DNA of 64,000 bases from Lysobacterales bacterium (GTDB taxonomy: Bacteria > Pseudomonadota > Gammaproteobacteria > Xanthomonadales > SZUA-36). Below are positions 41,198 to 50,800 of this stretch, piece after piece (the first letter of the stretch is position 1; each line of letters opens with the position of its first letter). The DNA lies in contig JABDPF010000033.1 in assembly GCA_013042915.1 (NCBI GenBank), positions 1 to 64,000 on the forward strand. The letters are read 5' to 3'. The position numbers and the translations under genes were made by a program. A model generated the notes under the pieces. It did no database searches. It was not told the DNA's origin and worked only from the letters and a program-made list of their open reading frames with translations.

Positions 41198-41908
41198 TCA
41201 GCCCCGCTTTTCACCGGGTTTGTCGGCAACGTTATTCCGCAAGTAGACGGGCTGGGCCATCGCGGCCGTCAAGGGCTCGTTGTCGTCCAACCAGGCCGAA
41301 GCCAATTTCAGTACGGCCGAGGCGCGTGGCCACGCATCCGCCATGCACGCCCGCGCGTCGCGCGCCCTGTTTGCCAGGTCCTCGTAGCGATCGAACCCGT
41401 TACCGGCGGCGATCGAACTTTCCCCGAGCACCACGTCCTTGGGCGGGCCGACGCGTTCCGGGCCCACCGGGGTCACGAGCCGGTCCTGCCCCACCCGAAA
41501 AACGGCATGGAACACTTCAGCCATGCGCGCGTCCATCGCCACCGCGATGTCGCCGCCGCTGACCACTTCGCCCGGCGGCGGCACGTCCAAGCGCCCGGCA
41601 GCCACCTGGGCGACGGCCGCGAGCGAGGAGACCGGAACGACCGGCCGATCGGCCCCCCAGGCCAGACCCTGCACCACGCCGATACCGATGCGCAGGCTGG
41701 TGAAACTGCCGGGACCGCGGCCGAACGCGATCGCGTCCAGGTCCGTGGCCGCCAGGCCCGCCTCGGCCAGTACGCTGCTGATCGACGGCAGGATAAGCTC
41801 GGCGTGCTTCATCGGCGCGTGTTCGAAGCGCTCGACTACCTCGCCGCCCACGTCCAGCGCCACCGAGCAGGTCTCGGCGGATGTCTCGATGGCCAGTATG
41901 CGTCTCAT
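41198..41908 (-). CDS. tsaB: tRNA t6A biosynthesis protein TsaB
   Basis: 236 aa, ASKHA-fold non-catalytic partner of TsaD in threonylcarbamoyl-adenosine formation at tRNA position 37. N-terminal LAIETSAETCSVAL (phosphate-1-like loop) and AIAFGRGPGSFTSLRIGIGV are diagnostic. The start overlaps the helicase stop by 4 bp, as in the yoaA-tsaB pair of E. coli. Confidence 0.95.
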   Translation of the reverse strand: MRRILAIETSAETCSVALDVGGEVVERFEHAPMKHAELILPSISSVLAEAGLAATDLDAIAFGRGPGSFTSLRIGIGVVQGLAWGADRPVVPVSSLAAVAQVAAGRLDVPPPGEVVSGGDIAVAMDARMAEVFHAVFRVGQDRLVTPVGPERVGPPKDVVLGESSIAAGNGFDRYEDLANRARDARACMADAWPRASAVLKLASAWLDDNEPLTAAMAQPVYLRNNVADKPGEKRG

Positions 41909-43827
41909 CGGAGAAATTCCTCGGCTTCTTCCCGGCTCAAAGCCTGCTTCATCGGCGGCAGGCTTTCAAGAAAAACCCCGCCATAAGAACGGCTACGAAT
42001 TCTCGGATCGCAAATCACCAGGACGCCCCGGTCGTTCACGTCACGAATCAGTCGACCTGCCCCCTGTTTGAGCGCAATGACCGCCTGCGGCAGGTACAGG
42101 CCGGTGAACGGATTGCCCCCCATGCGCCGCAACTGGCTGCTGCGGGCTTCCATCACCGGATCGTCGGGTGCGGCGAAGGGGAGCTTGTCGATCACCACCA
42201 GGCTCAGGGCATCACCGATCACGTCGACCCCCTCCCAAAAACTCGCCGAGCCCAGCAGCACGCCGTCACCCGAGCGGCGGAAGCGGTCCAGCAACAGGCT
42301 GCGCGGCTGCTCTCCCTGCACGAACAGGGGAAACGATACCCGTTCGGCGAGTTGCTCGGCCGCCAGGCGCAAGGCGCGGTGCGAGGTAAACAACAGGAAG
42401 GCGCGGCCGTGGCTGGCCTCCAGCAGGGGCACAACGCAATCGAGCAAGGCGGGAACGAACGAAGGATCGCGCGGCTCCGGAAGCATTTCCGGCAGCCAAA
42501 GTCGGGCGTTGCTCGCGTAATCGAATGGCGAATCCAGCTGCAGCGTGGCCGCATCCTCCAGCCCCATGCGCCGGGTGAAGTGACCGAAATCACTGCGTAC
42601 CGAGAGCGTGGCCGACGTAAACACCCAGGATGCCTGCACCTGGCTTCGGAACTCACCGAATACCGTCGAGACCTCCAACGGCGTGATATTCAGCGCGAAC
42701 CCGCGGCCACGCAATTCGAACCAGCGCACTTCTCCGGCCTCCGGCTCGCTGTCGAATCGGTCGAACACACCCTGCAAATGGCGCAGGCGCTCAATACACC
42801 CGTCCATGCCCCGGGCACGGCCCTCGATATTGGGCATCTCCGCGGCCAATTCGATCACCGACTGGTCCAGCGCCTGCAGCGCACCGCGCGCGCCCTCGTC
42901 GGCCATCAGCTCCGCCCAGGTTCCCCGTTCCTTTCGATGGGTAGCGGCCCCGGCTACCGCCAGTTGAAGCTCCTTGAGCTTTTGCAGGCAATCCGCCACC
43001 GGTTCGCGCAGCACTGCCATCGAGCCGCTGACCTCGGCGGTCTCGGCCAGGAAATCGCGGCACAGATCCTGTACCTGGCGAGCCGAGAGGGTGGTGGAGA
43101 AAAACCTCGAGGCGGTTTCGGGCGCCTGGTGGGCCTCGTCCACGATAAAGGCGCCGGCACCGGGCAGGACCTCGCCGAATCCGCTTTGCTTTATCGCCAT
43201 ATCGGCGAACAACAGGTGGTGGTTGACCACAACGATGTCGGCTTCCTGCGCCTCCCGGCGCGCATGGGCGACGAAGCAGCGATCGAACTCGGGGCACTCC
43301 GAGCCCAGGCAGTTGTCCGCAGTCGAGGTGACCAGCGGCATCAGTCCGCTCTCGTCACTGACCATGCCCGCAATCGACAGGTCACCGTCCCTCGTTTTTG
43401 CTGACCAGTCCCGCACGGCCTGCAGTTCCTGCACGGCCTCGCGTGAGGGCAGCCGGCCCTCGGTGTTGGCGGTATGCATGCGATGCAGGCACAGGTAGTT
43501 CCCGCGGCCTTTGAGCAAGGCCGTGGTGGCCGATGATTCGAGCGCATCCCGAACCAACGGCAGGTCTCGGAAGTAAAGCTGATCCTGCAAGGTCTTGGTG
43601 CCCGTGGAGACGATGACTTTCTCGCCGCTGAGCAGGGCCGGCACGAGATAGGCCAGGGTCTTGCCGATGCCGGTGCCGGCCTCCACCACCAGCGAGGCGC
43701 CGCCGGCAATCGCGTCCTCAACCGCCTCGGCCATCCGCAACTGCTCGTCGCGAGGGGCGAATCCGTCAAGCGCCTCGGCGAAGGGCCCGTCCGCGCCGAG
43801 CAAGCGAATACTCGTTTGCTGGCCCAT
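41905..43827 (-). CDS. yoaA: XPD/DinG-family ATP-dependent helicase, YoaA-like, with four-Cys cluster motif
   Basis: 640 aa SF2 helicase. Walker A EAGTGIGKTLAY (residues 49-60), DEAH box (230-233, IVDEAHQAPE), C-terminal motifs GSASFWEGVDVIGDAL and QGAGRLIRD. Four cysteines between motifs I and II (Cys113, 173, 178, 184; YLCLHR and DNCLGSECPEFDRC) match the Fe-S ligands of XPD/DinG enzymes. Length without an exonuclease domain and linkage to tsaB point to YoaA, linked in E. coli to replication-fork repair. Confidence 0.92.
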   Translation of the reverse strand: MGQQTSIRLLGADGPFAEALDGFAPRDEQLRMAEAVEDAIAGGASLVVEAGTGIGKTLAYLVPALLSGEKVIVSTGTKTLQDQLYFRDLPLVRDALESSATTALLKGRGNYLCLHRMHTANTEGRLPSREAVQELQAVRDWSAKTRDGDLSIAGMVSDESGLMPLVTSTADNCLGSECPEFDRCFVAHARREAQEADIVVVNHHLLFADMAIKQSGFGEVLPGAGAFIVDEAHQAPETASRFFSTTLSARQVQDLCRDFLAETAEVSGSMAVLREPVADCLQKLKELQLAVAGAATHRKERGTWAELMADEGARGALQALDQSVIELAAEMPNIEGRARGMDGCIERLRHLQGVFDRFDSEPEAGEVRWFELRGRGFALNITPLEVSTVFGEFRSQVQASWVFTSATLSVRSDFGHFTRRMGLEDAATLQLDSPFDYASNARLWLPEMLPEPRDPSFVPALLDCVVPLLEASHGRAFLLFTSHRALRLAAEQLAERVSFPLFVQGEQPRSLLLDRFRRSGDGVLLGSASFWEGVDVIGDALSLVVIDKLPFAAPDDPVMEARSSQLRRMGGNPFTGLYLPQAVIALKQGAGRLIRDVNDRGVLVICDPRIRSRSYGGVFLESLPPMKQALSREEAEEFLR

Positions 43828-43836
43828 CAGCGGGAA

Positions 43837-44466
43837 TCAGAGGCCTTCGGGCTTGACGACCTTGCAGGCACGGGCGAGACGCTCCGCCTCCTGCGAGCCG
43901 CCGTGATCGCCGAGGTACTCGCGTGACACGCTGATGGTTCGCCAGTTTCTGCTGCAGATCTCCCCCACGCGGGGGCCGAGATCGTACGAGCGGCTGGAGA
44001 AATTCAGCGCCTGCTGGTAGTCCTCGAGCTGGAGTTGCACCTCGGCCATGCTTTGCAGCAGTTCGGGATTACGCGGCTGGATCCTCAGCGCGCGTTCGAG
44101 CAGCATGGCGGCCTGGTCGAGCTTGCCGCTTTGCTCGGCCGCCGACGCGTCTGCCAGCAGGCTGGCGACCGCCGGGTTGTCGAGCGGAAACACCTGCACA
44201 CCCTCTTTTTCTTGCTGGGCCGGCGCGCGAACGCGCGTTTCCACCTCGCGCCCTTGGGACTGGGGCGCGGGCGGCGGCGTGGTGGCGCAGGCCTGGAGCA
44301 GGAGGGCAAGAAGCAAAGCGCCCCAGGCGGGGCGAAGAGCAAAAAAGCCGAGAGTGCCGCGCCGCGCAGATGGCGGCGTGCGCCGACGGCACGCCGTCGT
44401 GTGCAGCCGGTTTTCGACGCAGTCGAATGAAGGAAAACGAGTGTTCTTAACGTTATTGTTCGTCAC
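43837..44466 (-). CDS. TPR-containing lipoprotein, start uncertain
   Basis: About 209 aa from a GTG overlapping the mrcB end. A hydrophobic segment ending in LLLALLLQACATTPP forms a lipobox (Cys acylated); after a Pro/Gln linker comes a TPR-like region (LLADASAAEQSGKLDQAAMLLERALRI, then PELLQSMAEVQLQLEDYQQAL), about two repeats. There is no in-frame ATG. The frame is open back to 44523 (GTG) but that part overlaps mrcB; the GTG at 44466 gives an unusually long, Arg-rich n-region of about 40 residues. Function unknown; likely an envelope scaffold near PBP1b. Confidence 0.7.
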   Translation of the reverse strand: MTNNNVKNTRFPSFDCVENRLHTTACRRRTPPSARRGTLGFFALRPAWGALLLALLLQACATTPPPAPQSQGREVETRVRAPAQQEKEGVQVFPLDNPAVASLLADASAAEQSGKLDQAAMLLERALRIQPRNPELLQSMAEVQLQLEDYQQALNFSSRSYDLGPRVGEICSRNWRTISVSREYLGDHGGSQEAERLARACKVVKPEGL

Positions 44467-46804
44467 GACCAAACCATTTTTTCCAGATCGATTCCTTGTC
44501 TCCGTCCTGGGCGGTTGCGCCACAGGCGGTCATGTCGCGCGGCTCCGATCCCTCCACGTAAGGCAGCTGGATCGCCCCGGGGCAGCCTTCGGCGCTGAGA
44601 CGGCCTGATGGGGCGTCGACCCAAAGGTAATGGGCGCCTTCGGGAACGCGCAAATCGACCGGCTCCAGCGGCAAGTCGCGGAACAAACGCGCCCAGATCC
44701 GCATGGCCGCGTTGCTGCCGGTCACGCCCGCCGGGCTGAAATCGTCGAGCCCAACCCAGGCGGCCGCCACGCGGTTACGAGTATAGCCGACAAACCAGCT
44801 GTCTCGGCGGTCATTCGTTGTGCCCGTTTTACCCGCCACCGTCGCGCTCTTGCCCATCAATTCGGGCAATGCGCGCGCGGTGCCCTGTCCGACCACTTCG
44901 GTAAGCGCGAAGTTCAGTACACCGATCGCTTCGCGGCGGGGTTGAGGGAGCAAGCGCAGCGGATAGCGGATAAGTTCTTCACCATCCGGGGTCTGCACGG
45001 CAATCACCGAGCGAAGCGGAACGCTGTAGCCGGCATTGGCGAGCGACTGGTAGATCTGGGTCACTTCGAGCGGTGTCAATTCGACCGCGCCGAGAAAGGC
45101 CGAGGGGACAGGTTCGACGTCGGCATTTACGCCCAGCTGGGCAACCCGGCTGACTAGGGCGTTGACACCCAGCTGCAGGCCCAGGTTCACGGTGGCCTGA
45201 TTGTACGAGCGCGTCATGGCTTCGAGCAGGCTCACGCTGCCGTGAGACTCCCGGTCGAAATTCTGCGGCGACCAGGTACTGCCGTCGGGTTGCCTGAGCG
45301 CAATGGGCGCATCTTCAATTCGGGTAAGCAGGTTGTAGTCCGCCGCGTGCTCGAGCGCCAGCAGGTAAACCAGCGGCTTGATCACCGAGCCTACCTGCCT
45401 TCGCCCGTGGATCGCGCGGTTGAATCCCGGGCGGCCCGGCTCTCGGTCTCCGACCAGCGCCCGCACCTCGCCGCTGGCGCTGTCGGCCAGCACCAGTGCC
45501 GCCTGCAGTTCCTTGGGCAGCCCGCGGTCAGCGAGGTTCTCGAGGCCCTCGCTGACAGCCGATTGAGCCTTTTCCTGCTCCGAGGGCGACAGCGTGGTGA
45601 ACACGCGAAGACCCTCCGTTCGCAGGTCTTCCTCGGCATAGATCATTGCCAGCTGGCGCCGAACCAGGTCGACGAACGACAGGTACCGGGTGCTTCGGGT
45701 GCGCGGAGACTTCGAGACCCCCAGGTCTTCAGCGGCGGCGGCATCGGCCTCGGCACGGCTCAGCAGGCCGGTTTCGGCGAATTCGTTCAGGACGAGGTCT
45801 CGACGCTCTCTGGCGCGTACCGGGTGACGTCGCGGATTGTAGTAAGACGGTCCCTTGACCAGCCCGACGAGTAACGCGACTTGATGCGGTTCGAGTTGTT
45901 CGACGGGCTCGTCGAAGTAAAATTCCGAAGCGCGGCCGAAGCCGTGAACGGCATAGGCGCCCTGCTGCCCCAGGAAAACCTCGTTCAGATAGGCTTCGAG
46001 AATTTCGGCCTTGCCGTAGTGGTACTCCAGCAGCACGGCCATGATCGCTTCGTTGGCTTTCCGCAAAAGGGTGCGCTCGCGGCTCAGGAAGTAGTTCTTG
46101 ACCAATTGCTGGGTCAGGGTGCTGCCGCCCTGCACGGCCCGCCCGGCCTTCAGGTTGGCGAGCATGGCGCGAGCGATACCGCGGGGGTCGATTCCATGGT
46201 GGTGCTTGAAATTCCGGTCCTCGACGGCCTGCAAGCCGGTGACCAACAACGTCGGGACGCGCGCAATCCCGACCAGGGTGCGGTCTTCTTTCTGCAGCGG
46301 ATAAATCGAGGCAATCTCGGCCGGTTCCAGGCGGAACAGACCCAGTTCCTGGCCGTTCGATACGGCCTCGACGGATTTAACCGATTGTCCGCTCAGGCGC
46401 AGGCGAACGTGCTGTTCTCCCTCAGCGCCTTCCTGGAATCGAAAAGACCGGCGCCAGATGTCCACCGTTCCGCCAGTAAAACTGAACTGGCCAGGCTGCG
46501 AGGCGCTCGGCACTTCACGATAGCCTGCCGTCTCGAGCTCGACGCGCAGATCGCCCGGCGTCAACAGTGCTCCTGGATAGACCTCCAGTGCGCGTGCATA
46601 GACGCGGCTTGGAAGATCCCACTTGCGCCCCTCGAACTCGGTGGTGACCTGGTAATTGAGGTAAGCAAACCAGGGAACCAGCAGGCCCAGGAACAGGCCG
46701 AGCGCCAGCAGAAATAGGCGCCACAGGCGCCCGGCCCAGCGCCGCTTGCGGGCGGGGGCCGTCTTGCCTCTCTTGGCTCTCGTCTTCTTCCGTGTTTTCG
46801 CCAT
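44453..46804 (-). CDS. mrcB: penicillin-binding protein 1B, bifunctional transglycosylase/transpeptidase
   Basis: 783 aa class A PBP. Basic cytoplasmic N-terminus (Lys/Arg-rich residues 3-25), one membrane helix (about 29-50), UB2H-like region (about 65-150), GT51 domain with Glu195 in VEDRNFKHHHG and QGGSTLTQQLVKNYF (225-239), transpeptidase with Ser473-x-x-Lys476 (GSVIKP), SYN (533-535) and KTGT (659-662). The frame extends 254 codons upstream without PBP similarity, so MAKTRKKTRAKRG is used. Divergent from the glycosyltransferase gene with 42 bp between. Confidence 0.95.
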   Translation of the reverse strand: MAKTRKKTRAKRGKTAPARKRRWAGRLWRLFLLALGLFLGLLVPWFAYLNYQVTTEFEGRKWDLPSRVYARALEVYPGALLTPGDLRVELETAGYREVPSASQPGQFSFTGGTVDIWRRSFRFQEGAEGEQHVRLRLSGQSVKSVEAVSNGQELGLFRLEPAEIASIYPLQKEDRTLVGIARVPTLLVTGLQAVEDRNFKHHHGIDPRGIARAMLANLKAGRAVQGGSTLTQQLVKNYFLSRERTLLRKANEAIMAVLLEYHYGKAEILEAYLNEVFLGQQGAYAVHGFGRASEFYFDEPVEQLEPHQVALLVGLVKGPSYYNPRRHPVRARERRDLVLNEFAETGLLSRAEADAAAAEDLGVSKSPRTRSTRYLSFVDLVRRQLAMIYAEEDLRTEGLRVFTTLSPSEQEKAQSAVSEGLENLADRGLPKELQAALVLADSASGEVRALVGDREPGRPGFNRAIHGRRQVGSVIKPLVYLLALEHAADYNLLTRIEDAPIALRQPDGSTWSPQNFDRESHGSVSLLEAMTRSYNQATVNLGLQLGVNALVSRVAQLGVNADVEPVPSAFLGAVELTPLEVTQIYQSLANAGYSVPLRSVIAVQTPDGEELIRYPLRLLPQPRREAIGVLNFALTEVVGQGTARALPELMGKSATVAGKTGTTNDRRDSWFVGYTRNRVAAAWVGLDDFSPAGVTGSNAAMRIWARLFRDLPLEPVDLRVPEGAHYLWVDAPSGRLSAEGCPGAIQLPYVEGSEPRDMTACGATAQDGDKESIWKKWFGRDEQ

Positions 46805-46846
46805 GAAACGTGTAAAATGTAGGCCTTTGGTCCTCGGGCCGGAACC

Positions 46847-47812
46847 ATGACACCACCCGCCTCCACAAAAGAGCAAAACGACGGCAAGCCGACCGGCCTC
46901 GGCGCCATTGTGCAACAAAAAAGTGCCGAAAACGGGGCTTTCCTGTTGACGCGCGATGGCTTGCGCGTACCCGATTCGCTCGAAACAACCCTGACGGCGC
47001 TGCTCGCCCGGGTGCAGTTGGACCCTAAGGCGCCTATTGTACTGACCGTGCTCAGTAATGCCGAGCCCCGTCTGAATCCGTTTTGCGACCTGGATGCACG
47101 GCCGATGACCACGCCCGACGGCGAGACGGCCGCTCACCTGGTCAGCCTGCTCGGTCCGGGCCTGATCCATGAATGGAACCGCTGGCCGACCCATCTCGCC
47201 TACTTTTCGTCCGCCGCCGCGCGGGTTCTGGCCAAGCCGGACACGTCGGAGAACAACGCCCTGCAACGCCTTGCAGCTGCCGGTGGCCGTGTACTGCTGG
47301 CCGACGACCTCTACGTGCACGACCCGGACCGAGACCTGCTTGACCGTCAGCAACTGGACCCGCACGAAGAGCGACGCCCCACGGCCTGGGCGAAGCTGAG
47401 CGAGCGGCTCGAGGACTGGTTGCGAAATAACGCCCAAGCGGATGAAGACCTGGCGCGCTACACGGACAAGAACCGGCCGGTCACCCTGCACGTGACCCAC
47501 AGCTGGGGCGGCGGCGTGGAGCAATGGGTAAGCACTTTTATCGACGCGGACAACGAGAGCACCCATCTGCAGCTACGGTCCGAGGGTGCAACCCGCCATA
47601 CGCTCGACGATGGAGGAAAACGCAGCCTACCGCGAAGTTCTCGCCGAAATCGTTCAGCGCCACGGCGTCGGGCGCATCATCGTCTCCTCGCTGGTGGGGC
47701 ACAGCCTGGATGCGTTGAACACCGGTGTGCCGACCATCCAGGTGCTGCACGACTTCTACCCCGCCTGGCCCCTGCTCGGACGGCACCCCGGACCTTACCT
47801 GCGCGACAATGA
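46847..47812 (+). CDS. N-terminal fragment of a frame-disrupted glycosyltransferase
   Basis: 321 codons. Residues 1 to about 247 look genuine: LHVTHSWGGGVEQWVSTFID (about residues 222-241) is the N-terminal signature of large multi-module glycosyltransferases. From about 47590 the codons become Arg/Pro/His-rich shadow sequence (KRSLPRSSRRNRS), while family sequence resumes in the frame shifted by +1 (the gene at 47586). The true coding part is thus about 46847-47590; the last 75 residues are out-of-frame reading. See the gene at 47586-51110, with which it would once have formed one protein. Confidence 0.6.
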   Translation: MTPPASTKEQNDGKPTGLGAIVQQKSAENGAFLLTRDGLRVPDSLETTLTALLARVQLDPKAPIVLTVLSNAEPRLNPFCDLDARPMTTPDGETAAHLVSLLGPGLIHEWNRWPTHLAYFSSAAARVLAKPDTSENNALQRLAAAGGRVLLADDLYVHDPDRDLLDRQQLDPHEERRPTAWAKLSERLEDWLRNNAQADEDLARYTDKNRPVTLHVTHSWGGGVEQWVSTFIDADNESTHLQLRSEGATRHTLDDGGKRSLPRSSRRNRSAPRRRAHHRLLAGGAQPGCVEHRCADHPGAARLLPRLAPARTAPRTLPARQ

Positions 47813-50800
47813 CGTTGTGGACCTGGCGGCGGCGCTGGAAACGCACGACGTGTTACCGATGCTGGCCGACCTCGATGCCAGCGGTTGGCGGGCGCTGGGA
47901 CAGCGCTGGCGAAAGACGGTTGCCGGCCAGGGCGTGCGTCTGGCCGCCCCCAGCCAGTCGGTCGCTTCGCTGATCAAGCAGATCGACCCGGCCTGGGCCG
48001 GGCAGCATATCGAGGTCATTCCACACGGCCTACCCGAATTGCGCGGCGACGGCTTCATCGCTCCGCGTGCCCGCGAGGACGGCAAGCTGCGGCTTCTCGT
48101 TCCGGGGCGCATCCACGACGGCAAGGGGCGTCAACTGTTGCTCGACGCCCTGCCGGAGCTCACCCGTTACGCGCACCTGTACCTGGTGGGGGCCGACAAG
48201 TATGGCGAAGCGTTTTTTGGCCGTAGCGGCGTCGATGTCATACTGCAGTTCGATCGCGACGAGTTGCGCGAACTCCTTGGCAGCATAGGGCCGCACGTGG
48301 CCGGCCTGTTGTCGATCGTGCCGGAAACCTTCAGTTACACGCTCACGGAAATGCTGCAGTTGGGTATTCCGGTCATTGCCACCCGCGTCGGGAGCCTGGA
48401 AGAACGCGTACGCGACGGCGAGACAGGCTGGCTGATCGAGCCGACAGCCGAGGCATTGGTATCGCAAGTTCGCAAACTGCACGGGCAACAGCAAGCGATC
48501 GACCGTGTTCGCCAGTCGCTGCATCAGGGCGAGTTGCCCGGCGTTGGTGACATGGTTGCCCGCTATCGCGAACTCTGCGCCGCCCTGGCCGGCCAGCCAC
48601 GGGGTGCGTGGCGCCCGGCCAACCTGCAGATGGCCCAAACCGCCGGTGAGGCGGGTGGGCGGATGCAGGAGGCGGCAGCAGCCCGGGCCTTGCGCCGGGA
48701 GAAGAACGACCTGCAGGATGAGGTGGAAAAGCGCACCCGGTGGGCGGAAGAGCGCGAGCGTGCGCGGTATGAAGAAGAGCAACGGCGGATACGATGGGTG
48801 GGCGAGCTGGAGGCTCAACTCGACGAGACGCGGCGGACATATGAGTCTGAACTGGAGCGCCAGCGCGGTGAACACGACGAAATCGTCAACACGCTGCAAT
48901 CCATGCTGGCCAATCTGCAATCCGATTACGATAACGTTCTGGCCAGTACTTCCTGGAAAATCACCAAGCCGCTGCGTTTTGCCCGCCGGCTGCTGACCAA
49001 CCTGAGCCAAGCGCAGGCCTGGAACCCGCTTCGCTGGCCGCTTTTGATTTCGCAGGCCAGTCGAACCATCCGCACCCGTGGACTGAAGGGCGCCCTGATC
49101 CGGGCACAGCTGGACCGCAGCAAGCGATATCCCGATACAACGACAACCGGCGGGCTGCCGGAGATCGGCGACATCGAGGCGCCGAAACGTCTGCCGAGTT
49201 CGGACGACCCTGTCGTGTCCATCGTGATCCCGGTATTCAACCAGTGGGTCTACACCACCGCTTGCCTCAGTTCGCTCGCACAGACGCGGTGCCGCACCCG
49301 TTTCGAGGTCATCGTCGTGGACGATGCATCCAGCGACGGCAGTTTTGAGAATCTCCAGCAGATCGAGGGCGTGACGGCGATCCGCAACGACGAAAACCTG
49401 GGATTCATCGGCAGCTGCAACCGCGGCGCCGAGCACGCACGCGGCGACTTTATCGTGATGCTGAACAACGACACCCAGGTCCTTGACGGCTGGCTGGATG
49501 CCCTGCTCGACACATTTGAACAATTTCCCGACACCGGCCTGGCGGGCGCGCGCCTGGTCTACCCGGACGGGCGACTGCAGGAGGCCGGAGGCATCGTTTT
49601 CAACGACGGTTCAGGCTGGAACTACGGCAAGTTCGACGACCCCGATCGCCCCGAGTACCGCTACACGCGCGAAGTCGACTATTGCTCGGGCGCGTGTATC
49701 GCGCTGCGAGCGCCGCTGTTCCGCGAGCTGGACGGCTTCGATGGGCATTATGCGCCGGCTTACTACGAAGATACCGATCTGGCCTTTCGCGTCCGCGCGC
49801 GTGGCCTTAAAGTCCGCGTCAATGCGAATGCGACCGTCGTTCACCACGAAGGCGTTACGTCGGGCACCGACGAGGCCACGGGCACGAAGCGGTACCAGGC
49901 GGTAAACCGCGAGAAATTCCTCGAGCGATGGAAAGACGAACTCGCGAAGCACCCTGATCCGATCGTTAACCCCGATGACCGCCCGGAGATCCGTCGGGCG
50001 CGCGACCATCGCCTCAAGGGTCGCGTTCTGGTGATCGACGCCTACACCCCGGAACCCGACCAGGACTCCGGCAGCGTGCGGCTGGTTTACCTCCTCAAGT
50101 GTTTCCGCGACCTCGGCTACGGCGTGACCTTCATGCCCGACAACCAGGCCTTTGCCGGCCAGTACACCCTCGACCTGCAAAAGGCGGGCATAGAGGTCGC
50201 TTACAACCCGTGGCTGCGGTCGCTGCAGCACTTTTTCTCCGAGCAAGGCCCGGAACTGGACCTGGTGATGGTCAGCCGGCACTACGTAGCCTCGAAATAC
50301 GTCAGCCTGGTGCGGCGCCACTGCCCAAAGGCGCGATTCCTGTTTGATACCGTGGACCTGCACTACCTGCGCGAAGAGCGGCTCGCCGAGCTCGAGGACA
50401 GCCTGCCGCTCCGGCGGACCGCGGCCCAGACGCGCCGTTCTGAGCTGGGCGTGATCAATACGTCCGATGCCACGCTGGTCGTCAGCCCGGTCGAGAAATC
50501 GGTGCTGGAGCAGGCAGCCCCGAACGCCCGGGTTCACGTCATCTCCAACGTCCACGAGGTGGTCGGCAGCCTCAAACCCTGGGCTGAACGCAAAGACCTC
50601 TATTTCGTGGGCGGATACCAGCATCCGCCGAACATCGACGCCGCGCAGTGGTTTGTCGGCAGCATCTGGCCGCTGATCCGCGAGCGTCTGCCGGGCGTCA
50701 CCTTCCACCTGATCGGCAGCAAGGCCCCGGATTCGATCCGGGCGCTGGACGGCAACGGCGTGAAATTCCAGGGCTTCGTCGAAAGCATGGAGCCCTGGCT

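Noticed and set aside
41881-43404. 507-codon open frame opposite the YoaA-like helicase
   Set aside because: Entirely antisense to helicase motifs and without signal, domain or ribosome-binding site.
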